A stretch of DNA of 64,000 bases from the NCBI RefSeq assembly GCF_019112545.1, contig NW_025064893.1, positions 918,878 to 982,877 of the forward strand, read 5' to 3'. The notes below the pieces were generated by a model. That model was not told the origin of the DNA, did no database searches, and saw nothing but the letters and a program-made list of their open reading frames with translations. The DNA comes from Guyanagaster necrorhizus. Lineage: Eukaryota; Basidiomycota; Agaricomycetes; Agaricales; Physalacriaceae. The position numbers and the translations under genes were made by a program. Below are positions 34,881 to 47,300 of the stretch, in pieces (the first letter of the stretch is position 1; each line of letters begins with the position of its first letter).

Positions 34881-36134
34881 GTTCGTGATGGTTTGTACAT
34901 TTCAATATGGGTGCTGATTGTAGTTTTAAATGTACAGATGGCTTCGCTTTCCTCCAGAGGTTCTGTAGTGTTTATGACACGACGAACAGTCACGTTGGAC
35001 TGGCTAATATCCCCCACACCCAGGATAATACCAATTAATGACTTATCCCTTATTCTACCATTCGCTTCGCTCAGTACGATTGTTATAGTAATGAATGACG
35101 ATCGCTCGTTCGACGACTCTATTCAAGCGCATACTAGCCATGGATGGTGTTTAGACTTGCTGAGAATATGGGTGACCGCATGAAACTAGGGGTCGAACCT
35201 CCAAGGCACAGCAGACGATGCGTCATTGCTCGAGATATTCTATCGTTTGAAAGGGCCAAAACTATCTTCTGCGGAATCGAGGCAAAATGCATCCGGCAAC
35301 TAGAATTGTAGCAAACGACGGAACTTCTTGTTCCTCGACCATAAGCCACCGAAGGTCAATTTCCAAGCGTTGGGTGTGCCGCGTTGTCAGGGTCCCGTTT
35401 CTGGTATTTGTCAGTAAGTAACACCGCTACGGAGACGACACAAATATTAAGACCTCTTTTAATATCGGTGGATTTGCTGCTGCATGGATGCTATTGGGCA
35501 TAGTCAGCAGTGAACATAAGTGAAGGGAGAGCTCATACGGAGGATATTTCGTCGTAAACGCTACAGCGAAAATATAAAGCAGCAGTGAATGAAGTCACTG
35601 GTGCCGAGTGTGGGGTATTTCTACTTACCTACTTATCTCTACCAAGTTGAAATAACACCACCTGCCCTTCCGAGAAGCATGGGCAACACGCACACTTGCT
35701 CCGAATGGAAAGTAGTGCTATTATGTTCTTGGGGGATGGAGGTCCAGCAAATTATGAGTACCATCGAGACCTTTCCTAATTAATTGAGCCAGACAAGAAT
35801 CTGGAGTAGACAGTATATTGCCCTGGCATACATACAAGAATAGAACATCTTGCGTTCTCGGTTTCCAGAGACAACAGAGCTGTGCCGTTTTGATAGGTGC
35901 GGAAAATAACACCAAGAACTCGAGGGAATGCCAGGCCCTCCACACCAAGAAACGCTGTTTGCTGCATAATATGCATCTCCACGTAACAAGCAAAAGAGCC
36001 CCGTAGCCAAGAAATAACAACAGAGCAAGAGAACAAACAGGACGGACGGACCATGAGGTGATAGGCTGATGGTGGTTACCCAATCTGGTCGATACTTGTC
36101 GCTGGTCATTGCAAAGGATTCTTAGATACACAGA
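34881..36134. other. Intergenic; nothing recognised
   Basis: Follows the protease relic. I searched for the missing C-terminal protease lobe and did not see it. Open frames at 35721-36131 minus lie downstream of the thioesterase-like gene and carry no recognised motif. Confidence 0.4.
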
Positions 36135-37359
36135 TCACAGTTTTGCAGAATCATTATTCCCTTGCTTGAGGTTGACCTCCATGGGGAGGCTCAACGACAT
36201 TTGATTAGCGACAGCCAAGCAAACTTGATTGTCCCGCCAACCGTCAACCTCGAAACCTTCCCCGACGTCCGACGGTGCACTCCACAACTCCACGTACGTT
36301 TCATGTCTCCCTTGAGGGTCATTCACAAAATTTCCGCGCCAAAACATCCCAACCGTCCGAGAAGCGTGATCTTTGGATGGAGGGGGGATCGGAAACTTGA
36401 ACTCGAGCGTTATGACCATTGTAGGGAACCAGCTACAAGTGTCATATGTAAAATCCCTGCGATGTAAGAATAACACAAAGACGCTTACCCCCATCTGAGC
36501 GCTTGTGGTTCACTCTTCGGTATTAACACGGGAATATTCAAGAACGCATCGGCGAATAGAGCAAGCGAAGGTGTCGTTATCCGCTCATTCCTGTCCGTCA
36601 GGCCGAACCATGTTCCACCCTCCATGCCACCACCACCGATGGTTGTCCCATTGGTACGCGTAGGGCTATCCAAGGCAACCTTGGCTCGGATCTCAGGCTC
36701 CTGTGTACATTGAAAGTATTGTCTAAATTTGTATACATCTCGAATCTTCTCCAGTTCTAATGGGGCAGTAGATGGATGTCGATACAAAGGAACACGCCGT
36801 GCATAAGGTGAAGGAGGGGCAAGGGTCTTGTTTGGAGAGCCTGGTGGCGGGGCGAGGATTCCAAAGATGAGGTGTGATATGATAGTAGTTTTGCCCTAAT
36901 ATGCAAGTGAGAGGCTTTCCCAGAAAAGAAGAAGTACGAACATTCTGTATGAGCTCTGCCACGAGGTTCGTGAATCCTTTTCCTCGTTTCTGAAATCGCA
37001 CGTGTACATAAAAGGCAGCGGCTGCTGTGCTATGTAGGAAGTGGGCCGTGACATGTATGGGATCTGGATGGGACTTTGCTGAAGTTTGGAACTGCATGCA
37101 TGCGTCGATGATGTTCGCTAGGAGATAGCCTGGACCGCGGCGATTAACAATGACTACCAATCACTCCGCGAAAAGCGCTCACCGCCGTTGGGTACCCTAC
37201 AAAACATCTGTTAGGACTCTCGCCAACACTATCGACGACATTACTGTAAACGTACGCAGCTACTGTCCATTCTGGGTCAGCGACCGCACGGTAGACAGCA
37301 TGTGACCCTGGCACATCCTCTTGAAATTGGACATTGATAGCTTGATATAATGGCGCCAT
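36135..37359 (-). CDS. Thioesterase-like (double hotdog) protein
   Basis: Minus-strand gene, ATG at 37359, stop at 36135-36137. Five exons join in frame: MAPLYQAINVQFQ to DPEWTVAA; VPNGG; GYLLANIIDACMQF, KSHPDPIHVTAHFLHSTA, VRFQKRGKGFTNLVAELIQN; GKTTIISHLIFGILAPPPGS and further to SEPQALRWG; and DFTYDTCSWFPTMVITLEFK to the end. The first half has the hotdog hallmarks (GGYL at the start of the central helix, HPDP, the long beta strand with R.G+); the second half holds FPIPPPSKDHASRTVG and HETYVELW, as in acyl-CoA thioesterase-like proteins of the TesB/4HBT_3 type. About 330 residues. Likely hydrolyses acyl-CoA thioesters, but the substrate cannot be read from the sequence. Confidence 0.82.
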
Positions 37360-38705
37360 TCAAGCCACGACGAGCGCAGGACCTAAGATTTGACCGTAAA
37401 CTAAGCTGCTAGGAGAATTTGACCCGATGTGATGGTGGGTCGTAAGAGATGTATTGATGCTATGATGGATGATGGCAATTGAAGAGTGGTCCGAGTCGGA
37501 CTTAGACTTCATTTTTACTCTGTGAAGATGCTATGGTCTCAGCTGTTACTCGCCCTGGCTAGGCTGACCTGCTCTCTTATTTTTAACATCCCGCTTTCAT
37601 CGTACTCGGTTCATGACCTGTGACTACGGTCTAAATATCCTGACAAGTCGAGAAAATCACCTTGTTCTGATGAGACAGGTGGCAATACATTTTTCGTGGG
37701 CTATCAGCATACGAGCATTGTTATATCTGTCATTGGTTTTCTTTGCCCGAATTTTATCTAGTTTTTCTACAGTAACTATGATACTATAGTCTTCAACCAA
37801 AGGTGCGCTGTTAAATAATTGCCGTTTTCACTGTCGATCTCAGGCTGATGCATGACGGATTCTGCCAGATGCTCCTCTGGATTTATATCCACACCGCCGT
37901 GAGCGCATTAATCCTTAATATCTATTTCTGGGTAGTGTCGCCACAGACCGTAAGATGTAGCTCCGACTGTGGCATTTTATTCAAATGTACAAGTTGATGC
38001 CGTCTCTGCTGCTTCCGCGTTGAAAGCGTTTCTAATTTAATTTTTTTGCTGACTTCTAGGGACCTGAACCGGTTTTGTGGAGCGGTTCCAATCAGACTAA
38101 TGGAGACCATCTTTCAGCGAGCACGATGGCCCAGACTGCCGCGAAACTCTGTGCGCTCAAGCGTGGCTGCGGAGTTTGCAATTGACCGCTGCCTCGCTAG
38201 CGATGCCTTTCTCCTTGTGGTACCGTGAACAGTCGTCGGATAGCGCGTTGACCAATCGAAGAACTCTAAAGCATAATTATAAGGTGACACCTGCGCGTCT
38301 TTCGGGTTTCTTACACAGTTTGTTCTAGCTGACTTTCCAACGCCGGTGTAAGGAACAAGGATCGTACACAGATACGATCGCTGGGGCCCTCCTAGTTCCC
38401 TCGGTATTCCTGTTTGATCCTGGCATAAGGACGAATCATTCATTTATCAGACATGATTGGGAGACATTCATGTTGGAGTTTGGAGCGATGCATAGTCAAA
38501 CGCGGCTCTGTGTCGTTTGTGACGTATCATATGGTACCGTTTTTCTATGATCCTCGTTCCGTTTAATATGTCTTACCTACCGTATCATTTATGTACCTAT
38601 AGCCGTCGGTCGCTCTCCTCATCTGTTGATTGCTAATGTTGTCCTATTAGCTTTCATCTTCTTCATATTTGAATTCTTACAATTTATCTCCTCAGGATCC
38701 CTGAA
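37360..38705. other. Intergenic; nothing recognised
   Basis: About 1.3 kb between divergently transcribed genes (thioesterase-like to the left, secreted protein to the right), so both promoters should lie here. A 109-codon minus frame at 38114-38443 has no recognised motif. Confidence 0.4.
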
Positions 38706-39957
38706 ATGTGTCTCTCTGCTATTGGATATCTGCTTGCCATTCTCGCATTGCGTGTGGCCGCTTGGCAGTCCCTTGAAGCTTATATTGTTGCTGTCAATAA
38801 ATTTGGAGCGGAGTGCGTATCCGATCCTAGAGGGAACAGTACACTAACAACCCTCTGCATCAGTTTTGTTAATCCCGCCCCAATCGTAGCGCAAGGAAAC
38901 GCCTCAACCTTGGCGGACAACGTCGTAGGGCGAATCGATATCACCACCAGTATGCTGGTTTCTCTCTGCGGTTCGTATACCCTCTTTGACCTTTACCAGA
39001 CTTTGTTGGTCAAGAATTGAACATCGGTAAGTACACTTTCATAGCCTTCTGAATCACCTAGTAACACCTTTCCAGAATACCTTTACGGGCTCTTCCTGGA
39101 AGGCGCCACAGCCAATACCACACAACTCATCGGTACCCCCATAACGACAGTCCCACAAGCCCTTGTCGTCGAACAGCCCGTCGCATTCGTCAGCTTCGTC
39201 ACTAATCTCCTCTTCTCGACTGTGAATCTCACACTTCCGCTCCAAATCGATGTCATCCTCAGATTCGACGACGAGACTATGAAAGTCACGTCCTATGATG
39301 CGACCCTGAGGCGCTGGTCAGAGTTCTGGGACTATTACATTCCTCTTCTGGTTCCCAAAGCCGCCGAAGAGTTGATGGCTGCTAACACGGCTGATGTGGA
39401 CTACTGTAATTCGACAGATATCATTGTGCACCGTGCTGCCGCAGATATCTGCACGGTGGCCCAGACGTACTGTTTGGGCGGAAATCAGCAGTATGATTCG
39501 TGCGTGTACTGGCATCCTGTATTCATGCTTAAACGCTAACTTTTCTCTCACTAGCTATGACCAATGCGTACAATTCATAACGGAGGAGGTGCCATTTGGT
39601 GCATCGTGGTCCGGTGGCGAGAATGCAAGTGACCTGGCATACCGATGGAAGTCTCCTTACTAACGTGTGCATACTGTAGACCGGTTTCTGTCGATATATT
39701 CACAAGAGTGTGTCAGCAACTATTAGTTTTAGCTGCAGCGCAAACTAACTAGAGATATAGACATGGTCAAATACCGTCCGGACGTTCATTGTCCTCATGT
39801 CGGGCCTACTGGTGGAGATTATTGCAGTCAGTACCATGTTCTGGCACTTGACTTGAATTTGCCTGACATGCGCACAGTTCCAAGGAACTACATCGACATA
39901 GTCCTCAACCCGCCCTTCAACGAATCTTTTATCGCGTATACAGCCTCGGGACAGTGA
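38706..39957 (+). CDS. Secreted protein of unknown function, fungal family
   Basis: Start ATG 38706 opens a signal-peptide-like N terminus ([19 protein letters not shown]). Introns at 38950-38999 and 39027-39075 flank a 27-nt exon. The main exon carries [69 protein letters not shown]; later exons give [22 protein letters not shown] and a strongly conserved-looking [19 protein letters not shown], then [10 protein letters not shown]. Cysteines and predicted N-glycosylation sites fit an extracellular or ER-lumen protein of about 300 residues. I know this pattern only as an uncharacterised family in fungi. The intron after GGEN uses a GC donor (GCAAGT, with CTTACTAAC as branch site). Confidence 0.75.
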
Positions 39958-40657
39958 TTCTCGGAAATTCAGACAGGTTGACTCTGTGATGTTCTTTTGG
40001 CAGTCGCTTGAGGATATCCGAATCCGATGTACTACATAAATTTTTCCACTTTAGAAATGGTGTATGTAGAAGCAGATACCTGTACATTTGAACATATATA
40101 ACATCTCGCTTCACACTCTCTGGCACACAGACCATGTTTTATTATATGAACAGAAGCGCTGCAACCAATTTGACTTGTCTTGAACTAAATCCATGCTCCA
40201 GAGTCAGCTTACTCACCAATGTCGACTCGGATTCACCTTCTCACCATGACTTAACGTTTACAGGACCGGGCGCTAGTCTAAAGCGGAAATGGATCTTTCA
40301 CTTTGTCTTTTCTCGATGTTCATCTTCCTTGACGCTCTGTATCTTGCAAAGAGACGCACAGGCAGGTAGGTAGTAAATGTTACACGCAGTCCATCGGGGG
40401 TCGGGCGTGAGAAAAAGGATCGGTGGCACGCCACACTCTCAGAGACTTCTACGATATTGATAAGTAAGGCCGACGTACTCTAATCTAGAAGGAGAATGCA
40501 TAATAAGGGCAGTTTTCCGAACCAGAGCAACCGACGATCTTCTTTGACGTCGTCAATTACATGGGCCAATGGAACACTTGGCCAGAGAAGCAGTTGCCAA
40601 CATCTTTACAAAGCACTGTAGGCATTATTAAGCGATTGGTAGGGAGACTAACTATTC
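39958..40657. other. Convergent intergenic spacer
   Basis: About 700 bp between convergent genes, with no recognisable feature. An open frame at 40134-40373 lacks motifs. Confidence 0.4.
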
Positions 40658-42179
40658 TCATTGGCTTTCATCATAGCCCGGGTCGTCTTCAGAGCATTCT
40701 TCATTCTTCAAATCTCGTGCAATATTCTTCGCACAAGACGTAGAATTTCTTCGATGACGCCTCAACGAGTCTGGACGAGAGAATACCCTGAAGCATTCAG
40801 AGCATTCAAGGCTGGCATTGAACCGATCGGATGCGTGAGCTGCGCCGTATCTCAAATGCCGGTTGAGATCATTCTGGCGGGAAAAAGTCAACGCTTTCCT
40901 AGATTTCAGAACACAGCCGAGGGGACAAGGAAAACGAGAAGTGTCTTTCCTTTTCTTACTCTTCGTCTGCAGCTCAAAGCGAGGCGCACGCGCGCGAATC
41001 CGACTGCTTGGGGAAGCCGCAAGTGTCCGTCTCGAGTTCTGAGCCCAAGTCGAGGGACCAGGCTCTCCCGGACCCGGACTCCGTACATCGTCTTCATCTT
41101 CGTGGTATGACGCTTCGTCCCACAGCCTCTTCTTGGGGATATGGCGAATCCGAGGTCTGACCGCGGTCTCCTCCTCCTCCTCCTCCTCCTCCTCCTCCTC
41201 CGGGGATTCGTACTGCAGAATACTACGCGAAGTAGTCCGATCAAGCTCGTCCCCTCTTAATTCAAGTCTAGTCGGTGCAGCGCCCTGGGTAGTACTCGTG
41301 CGGCGCCGATTCCTAGCTCGATCGAATTCAGCTTGCGTCCCGGATTCAGACTTCCTTTTTAAAGGCGCCTGCGATTTTTCAGGATCGACCTTCCGACTAG
41401 GTTCTCCCAATTCGACCAATCGAGAAGGGATGGATATCGGAGGCCTAGATTCCTCGTTCGCAAGACGTGAACTGGGCGATAGTCGTTCACCACGACACGA
41501 TCGACGTTTCTGACGAGGTCGGGGAGTACCTATCAGTGTTATACATCAAGTATTGTCCAGAAATACCAAAAAAGGACTGACGCAATGGTTGAGATTTGTT
41601 CTCAACCGGCGGAGCTGGTAGCGGACAACTGTCGTTTGCTGAGATATCGTTTCCAGCAGAAGCCTCTCCACTCTCTTGCGGCCTAGTTGCTTGTGTATCC
41701 TCAATGGGGAGAAGACTAGATGAGGGCTCTTCTGCAAAGTAGGATAAGTAAGCCGTCGTTGCTTCACCACTCATGGCGTCATAGCCAGTCACTGAAGCAG
41801 TGTAATCGCTATGCCCCAAGAATTGATATGGTGAATAGTCATGGAAAAAATCCGTAGCCGTATAATAAACCGGGTTCAAGAGGGAGGCGTTATTGTCATA
41901 AAAGTCGAAAAGACCGAGGGCGATGTTGTCGCTAGTCGTGGCGTTAGTGTCGTAAGTCTCATTCCCGAGGTCTGCAGTCCTGATAAGCACATCGCTGGTG
42001 TGCATCGATGAGAAAAAAATGCAGTGGCATATGTTAACCTTGTCGGGACTTACGGAAACGACAGAGATATCGGGATATCGCTCGGGGTCGAGCGATTATT
42101 CGCGTCTGTGGCGCGTCTGAGTGCAATAAGAAAAGAACGCCTCAACAGAGGGAAAAGTCGCGTACGAAGGGTCCGGCAT
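40658..42179 (-). CDS. C2H2 zinc-finger protein with poly-Glu tract
   Basis: Minus-strand gene. The first ATG is at 42179 (MPDPS), followed by a short intron, an exon ending SLSF, an intron, then the long exon down to 41580 (LIRTADLGNETYD, TDFFHDYSPYQFLGHSDY; rich in acidic and aromatic residues, activation-domain-like). A last intron (donor in CCATTGC, acceptor CTGATAG) leads to TPRPRQKRRSC, an arginine-rich probable nuclear signal, and a run of about eleven Glu. The C terminus has one atypical finger (CPLGC, then H and H near LNRHLRYGAAH) and one regular C2H2 finger, CSECFRVFSRPDSLRRH with a distal RRNSTSC end. About 430 residues. Probably a DNA-binding regulator; targets unknown. Confidence 0.75.
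41168..41200 (+). repeat. CTC trinucleotide repeat (poly-Glu coding)
   Basis: Eleven CTC/TCC-type triplets in a row on the plus strand, read as GAG (Glu) codons by the minus-strand zinc-finger gene. Perfect triplet purity suggests a length that could vary between strains. Confidence 0.9.
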
Positions 42180-43149
42180 TGCTGGAAGCTGGTTTCGTAT
42201 TAATGTTTTGATACTGTTGCAGTCACAGATGAGATATGATGGGGAGGCAAAGGCAGTTTGGATTCGAGGTATTTCTATAATCTTTAGCGGCTCCGCCAAG
42301 AAGGCTGTACGGGGGGCATGGAGAACACGTACAATTGCTTCAAATAGAAAGACATCATCATGAATTTTGGACCTGAAAAATATCAGAAGGCACGAGGTCC
42401 GATTAATTGTGGTCGGTTATAAGTTAACGACCTCGCCAACGCCCGACGATAGAGGGATTGATTTCATTTGCCAGAAAGAACAAGCAGAAGTAATTGAACA
42501 ATAAATTTATGGAGGAGGCATCGACAAAAACGCTCCGTGCAAAGGACACCGGCATCCTCCAGAACGATGAGTCAAGTATTATTTGATAGGCGCCGTGGAG
42601 TTAACCAAGTGTAGCTGAAGCTGTTAACTAGATGTTGGAAGAGTTCGAAAGAGAAAATCATTTTCATGTGCTAAACATGTGCCTTGTGTCAAAGGACGCG
42701 AGAAGAGAGCGAGGAGCTGTATCATAGCATAGCCTTTCAAGCACACAGGGTATTGCAGCCTTCACACGGCATTTTAATATTGTTGCTGATGGTCTTTGGT
42801 GACATCATCTCGAGAGCCGTGGAAAGAAGCCAGGCAGAAGAAGCGAATGTGCCCTTTCGTCACGTAGCAACGTGAGTACCAAGTTCGGATCAAGTCGCCG
42901 TAGAGGGATCTACGCAGTTTCGACTGCTCGTTGTACAGATAAAAAACACGTATAGTGTTGCGTGCTATGAAATCTGCGTAATCCTAATAAACATGTATAT
43001 ATAAAGATAGAATGTGCGGGATGGGACTCATATGATTGCCCGACAAAGTCAATAACGACGTACATAGGTGTTACAGAGTCATACAGGTTAAGCCCCAATC
43101 CGGAGCGAGTGAGAAGAGATAAATCCAGATCAAGTGTCGCAATTGGCCA
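42180..43149. other. Intergenic; nothing recognised
   Basis: About 970 bp between two minus-strand genes; expected to hold the promoter of the zinc-finger gene and the 3' end of the secreted-protein gene. No coding motif seen. Confidence 0.4.
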
Positions 43150-44173
43150 TTACAGCCGAATAACAGTCAGAACGGCCACACGGCCATCCTGTTCTATACC
43201 ATGATTAACACCTGTAGAACAGTTAGGCACGTAGCGATAATAATAAGACACAAACAGACCGTCATTGCCTGCTTCAAGGAGATCGTCTCTCCAGGTCAGC
43301 TCGGCCTTCCACCACTTGCCTTGCCACCGACTTCCTGCAACTGCTCGTTCAACGAGCCAGTCGCGGCCTACGCGCAATCTGAGTAAGCATCATACCCGCA
43401 GAGTGAACGTATATTTACCCAGATTGTAACCGTTGGGGACAATCTTGTGGTTCTTACTAGAGTTCTCCTCCTTAGATGCCCTAGTCAAAACTGATTAAAC
43501 AGAGCGAGAAAAGCGTGTTAATGCGCACCCTACGAACCACGCGCCTGTGTTGGCATCGCTGCCATTCTGCTTCCATGCCCTGAAATGATGGCCGCCTACG
43601 GAGCAGCTGGATCAGTGCTGCGACCGCAGTGACTGGAGCAAACGGACCTGCAAGGCTCTCCCAGCAGGTTCCCCAAATTGGAAAATAGTACTGGCGCGCA
43701 AGAAACTGTTCAGATTTGCGCCCGTCGCCGTCGCCGAGATCCGCTTCGTGGATGTGGCCGTAATGGAGCCCAAGGCATTCGTCCGAGAACCCAATGGACC
43801 TGTGGGATGACTGTAAACAGGTGTGATAAAGAGAGGTAACGACGTACTTGGCGTAGTAGTGGAAGCCGTGGTCTGTCAGAATGAAGGGATCTGACTTGCC
43901 AGATATGATAACATTCAGCGGTTCTCCGTAGTCAGGACTAGTGTACTAAGGGATATCATCGGTCTTTGCAAGAACAGAGGGGCGCTGGTAGCTGACATCT
44001 AAAAGGCGACCGCCGCCAATGCGTGGATCCATCCAGCCCAGCATCTCAGGCCCGTCGTCTCCGCGTCTAGCACTAAAGGCCGTCTGCTCCACTGATTGCT
44101 GGGTCTCGATAGAGAATGAAAAGTCAAATTGGCAGAGAAAAAGAAGGAGAGAGATAAGAAGATGGCCGAGCAT
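43150..44173 (-). CDS. Secreted protein of unknown function, Agaricomycete type
   Basis: Minus strand, ATG at 44173, stop TAA at 43150-43152. The first exon starts with a signal peptide (MLGHLLISLLLFLCQF) and runs to MLGWMDPRIGGGRLLD. A 50-nt intron leads to YTSPDYGEPLNVIISGKS and FILTDHGFHYYAK. Next exons give SIGFSDECLGLHYGHIHEAD, EQFLARQYYFPIWGTCWESL, HHFRAWKQNGSDANTGAW, NGYNLGRDWLVERA, WWKAELTWRDDLLEAG and finally VNHGIEQDGRVAVLTV. About 260 residues, with few cysteines and many aromatic residues. I recognise it only as a common hypothetical protein of mushrooms; no catalytic motif is evident. Divergent from AVL9, with 154 bp between the two start codons. Confidence 0.78.
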
Positions 44174-44327
44174 CTTTACCTAGGAAATGGTATGAGGCAG
44201 AGTGCCCCTAAGAGTGCCCCCTGATGACGAGAAAGGGAGACAGTAGCGGAGCAGAGGCAACCATCTAGCCACGTGCCTGGTCGCGGTCGCGCAGGCATTA
44301 CCGCAGCGACACCTTCTTACCGCCATC
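44174..44327. promoter_or_regulatory. Short divergent promoter
   Basis: Only 154 bp separate the ATGs of the minus-strand secreted-protein gene and the plus-strand AVL9 gene, so both promoters and 5' leaders must fit here. The segment contains no clear TATA box. The AVL9 start has the context CCATCATGTCT. Confidence 0.5.
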
Positions 44328-47300
44328 ATGTCTGACCTCTCGCCGCGGTCGCACAGTCCCCAAAATTATCGGAATATCCTTCACTCTTCTGATGACGATG
44401 GCGACACCGCTTCGCAGCGTTCAATCTCGTTGTCGTCGCCAACAACGTCCCCGAGGAACTCTACCCTTAACGAACCTCACGATTCTATGCTCCCATCGCT
44501 GTCCTCCGACTCTTTTGCAAAGCGCATCTCAAAACCGTATACATTGGACACTGATTACAGCTCCGAGGCCGATGATATGAGCTTTTATAATCGAGATAGC
44601 CATGAAAGTCCAGTTACTTCTGCTGCCCCCTCAGTAATGGAAGAAACTAAGGAGCCCGTTGCCAGCCCACGAATGGTGACCTATCCTCCTAGAGGGGTGG
44701 ATACTGAATCTATCGCCGAGTCGTTTGCTTCTGGCTCGTCGAGGAAAGCCCGTCCCGAGTCTATGCTCGTTGTCCCGCCTGTTGGGCCTTTGGTTTTGGG
44801 TATCGCTTTAGTAGATTTCAACCATCTGGTGCGTCACCTCATCGCGTTCTTCAATATACCAATAATCGTGGTTTCAGGTTGGCCCGAAGATAGAATGGTC
44901 GAAAGGAGAAATATTCGAGGACGAAGAAGTAGCCAAGATACTACCATTCCTGGCTTTGCCTGACGGCGCTCATTTAGTACGTTCTCAATGTGGATTCAAA
45001 AGAGACGCTCTTGAACTGACACTGGCGCATAGAATGCGGAAGATTATTCATATTTCCATCTGGTACCTTCAGGACCTAATCCCACCACTATCTTCGGTAT
45101 CTCGTACGTCCATTAGTCCACTCCCGCAAATTATTCACGACTTATCACCCTCTAGGTGCAATCAGCAAATCGCCACCTCTGCTCTCCTAGTCAAGATGCC
45201 AGATGTTACACGTTCAACGGTTCAAAAAGCTGTTGTGGTTTTGGCGTCAAAACCGGTCTTTGGCCCAATACGGTTTGTGAACATTCATTACCAGTATCAC
45301 GGTGGACTCAATTCCTGTCGCTAGTGATAAGCTAGGTGTTGTGACGACGGCACTTTTTAATCAAAGGTTCGCGGTCTAGCCATTTCAGGACCACAGTACT
45401 AAGTAGCTTCCAGGGATTTCCAGGAAACTCAAATCCTTGATGATTTTGAAGTAGCGCTAGAGCCATCGCTCCGTGGTCAGCTGACGGAAAGCGGATTGTA
45501 CATGGGTACGTTGCCTGCTTCTTCTATTCGATATATCTTATATCAGGGTGCAGGAACAAGCTTGTAGGTTCTCATTAGTCTCGAAACAGGGCTCATATCA
45601 ATTTCACACCTAGACGAGAATTTGTGCATATCTTCCGACAGCGCACTTTGATTCTTGTGAAAGCATTGATGCTGCAAAAACGGGTACTTGATTAATTATC
45701 TTCACATTTTTTGCATGCTCATTGCAACGAAAGATCCTGTTTTATGGGCATCCTGTCGAGAGACTATGCACTTACCAATACTCCTTAATTTCCCTTCTTC
45801 CGGGTATGTCCGTTATACTGGCACACCTCTTTCTGGTCAAGTCAACTTGAGTGACAGGTCTATTGCAAACGCTGGACGATTGTGGTTCTCCACCCTTAGC
45901 AGCTCGTGCGCCAACGCTCTCTCGACCGTCTTCCCTCCGCACATCTGATCACAAGAGCATGATGGCATATACCGGTTTGCCACTTGATATCTTTGGCAAG
46001 GTAGTTATCGTTTTATTTTCTGTTTTTGCACTTGTGTATACTTACGATGACTTGTAGGATGCATTCTTCCAGCCATATCTGCCCTTACAACAAATGGATA
46101 TGCTCAAGGAAACCAAGAGTTGGCTCTGTGGAAGTACCAATTCAATTGTCACTCAGCAAAGTGATATAGACCTTCTTGTCAACGTATGCACCTGGAAATA
46201 TCATAGACTCGTTCCTAACGATTATTTCAACAGACTGAGACTGGCGCTTTCGAATTCCGTGATCCAAAACTGGAACGGTCAGCCGGTTTGACCCCAGCCG
46301 ATAGAAAGTGGATGGACGATATTGTTCAGGATGTCAATGAAGGCTGGAGCGACGAAGACCCCACGCGCTCTCAGGGAATGCAGTACGATTCCTCGGTCTT
46401 TTGATCCCTTCGAATTTAATGTTGGCTCCCAGGTTCAAAGGTAGCGACGACTACCTCAGAACAAAGGTGAATATCCTATAAAGATGAAGAATGACAGGTA
46501 GTCTGATGTTCTTTAATAGTTCGAAGAGTACATAACCGCAGCATTGGCGTCGGTCCGGTATCGTGACTTTGTCGCGAAGGGCGAGGGAAATGGTGTCATT
46601 ATTACAGGGGGGACCGGTTCGTTGTTCCCTTGGGAAGGTAATTGTCTTTGGCTTATATTCTCGTGTTTTCGCAGGAGGTGACTCCAGTTCTACGGAAGAT
46701 TTCAATCCATTGTGGATATCGGAATTCAAGAACACGAATGCTTATGAGGTATGGGAGAGAACAACTGACCCGTTGCTCTTTGATATCGTGGAACCACGGT
46801 TAGTCCTGTCTATGTGTGGGAATAACAATGATCTGATTTCTGACCCGTTTAGGCATCCTTGCAATGAAAAGCCTTCTGTTGTAGCCGATATCGGTCTGCG
46901 ACTCACTGAAGGGATTCAAGAGTTGAAACTCGAGCAACAACTTGGTCCAGCCAGAGAAGCGGTGGCGCGGACAATTACGGCAGGGTCGGCTAATTTTTTC
47001 AAAGCTGTGGAAGGTGTACGAGGAAAATGGATGCAACGATCGGCATCCAGCTCGTCGTCAACGAGTGATGAAACGAAAAATTCACGCTCCAGCACGCCCG
47101 TAGATATCACGAAGGCGGATTTGGAAGGTTCTGAGCTATCCACTGCCAAACCAACATTGTTTTGGAGGAACTCTTCTGATTCAAAGCAGTCTTCTCCTCA
47201 GATTCAATCCCAGCGTCCCAACTTTTCTGCATGGGGAGCAAACATCGGCGCGTTTGTGTCCTCACACGCTTCTCGGTTTTCACTTTCACGAACCTCAACT

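Noticed and set aside
38971..38999. 29-nt intron in the secreted-protein gene
   Set aside because: Too short; the donor GTATGC at 38950 gives a normal 50-nt intron with the frame kept.
40661..41513. Plus-strand frames with poly-Ser over the zinc-finger gene
   Set aside because: Antisense shadow of the poly-Glu coding repeat; the minus strand has the C2H2 motifs and splice signals.
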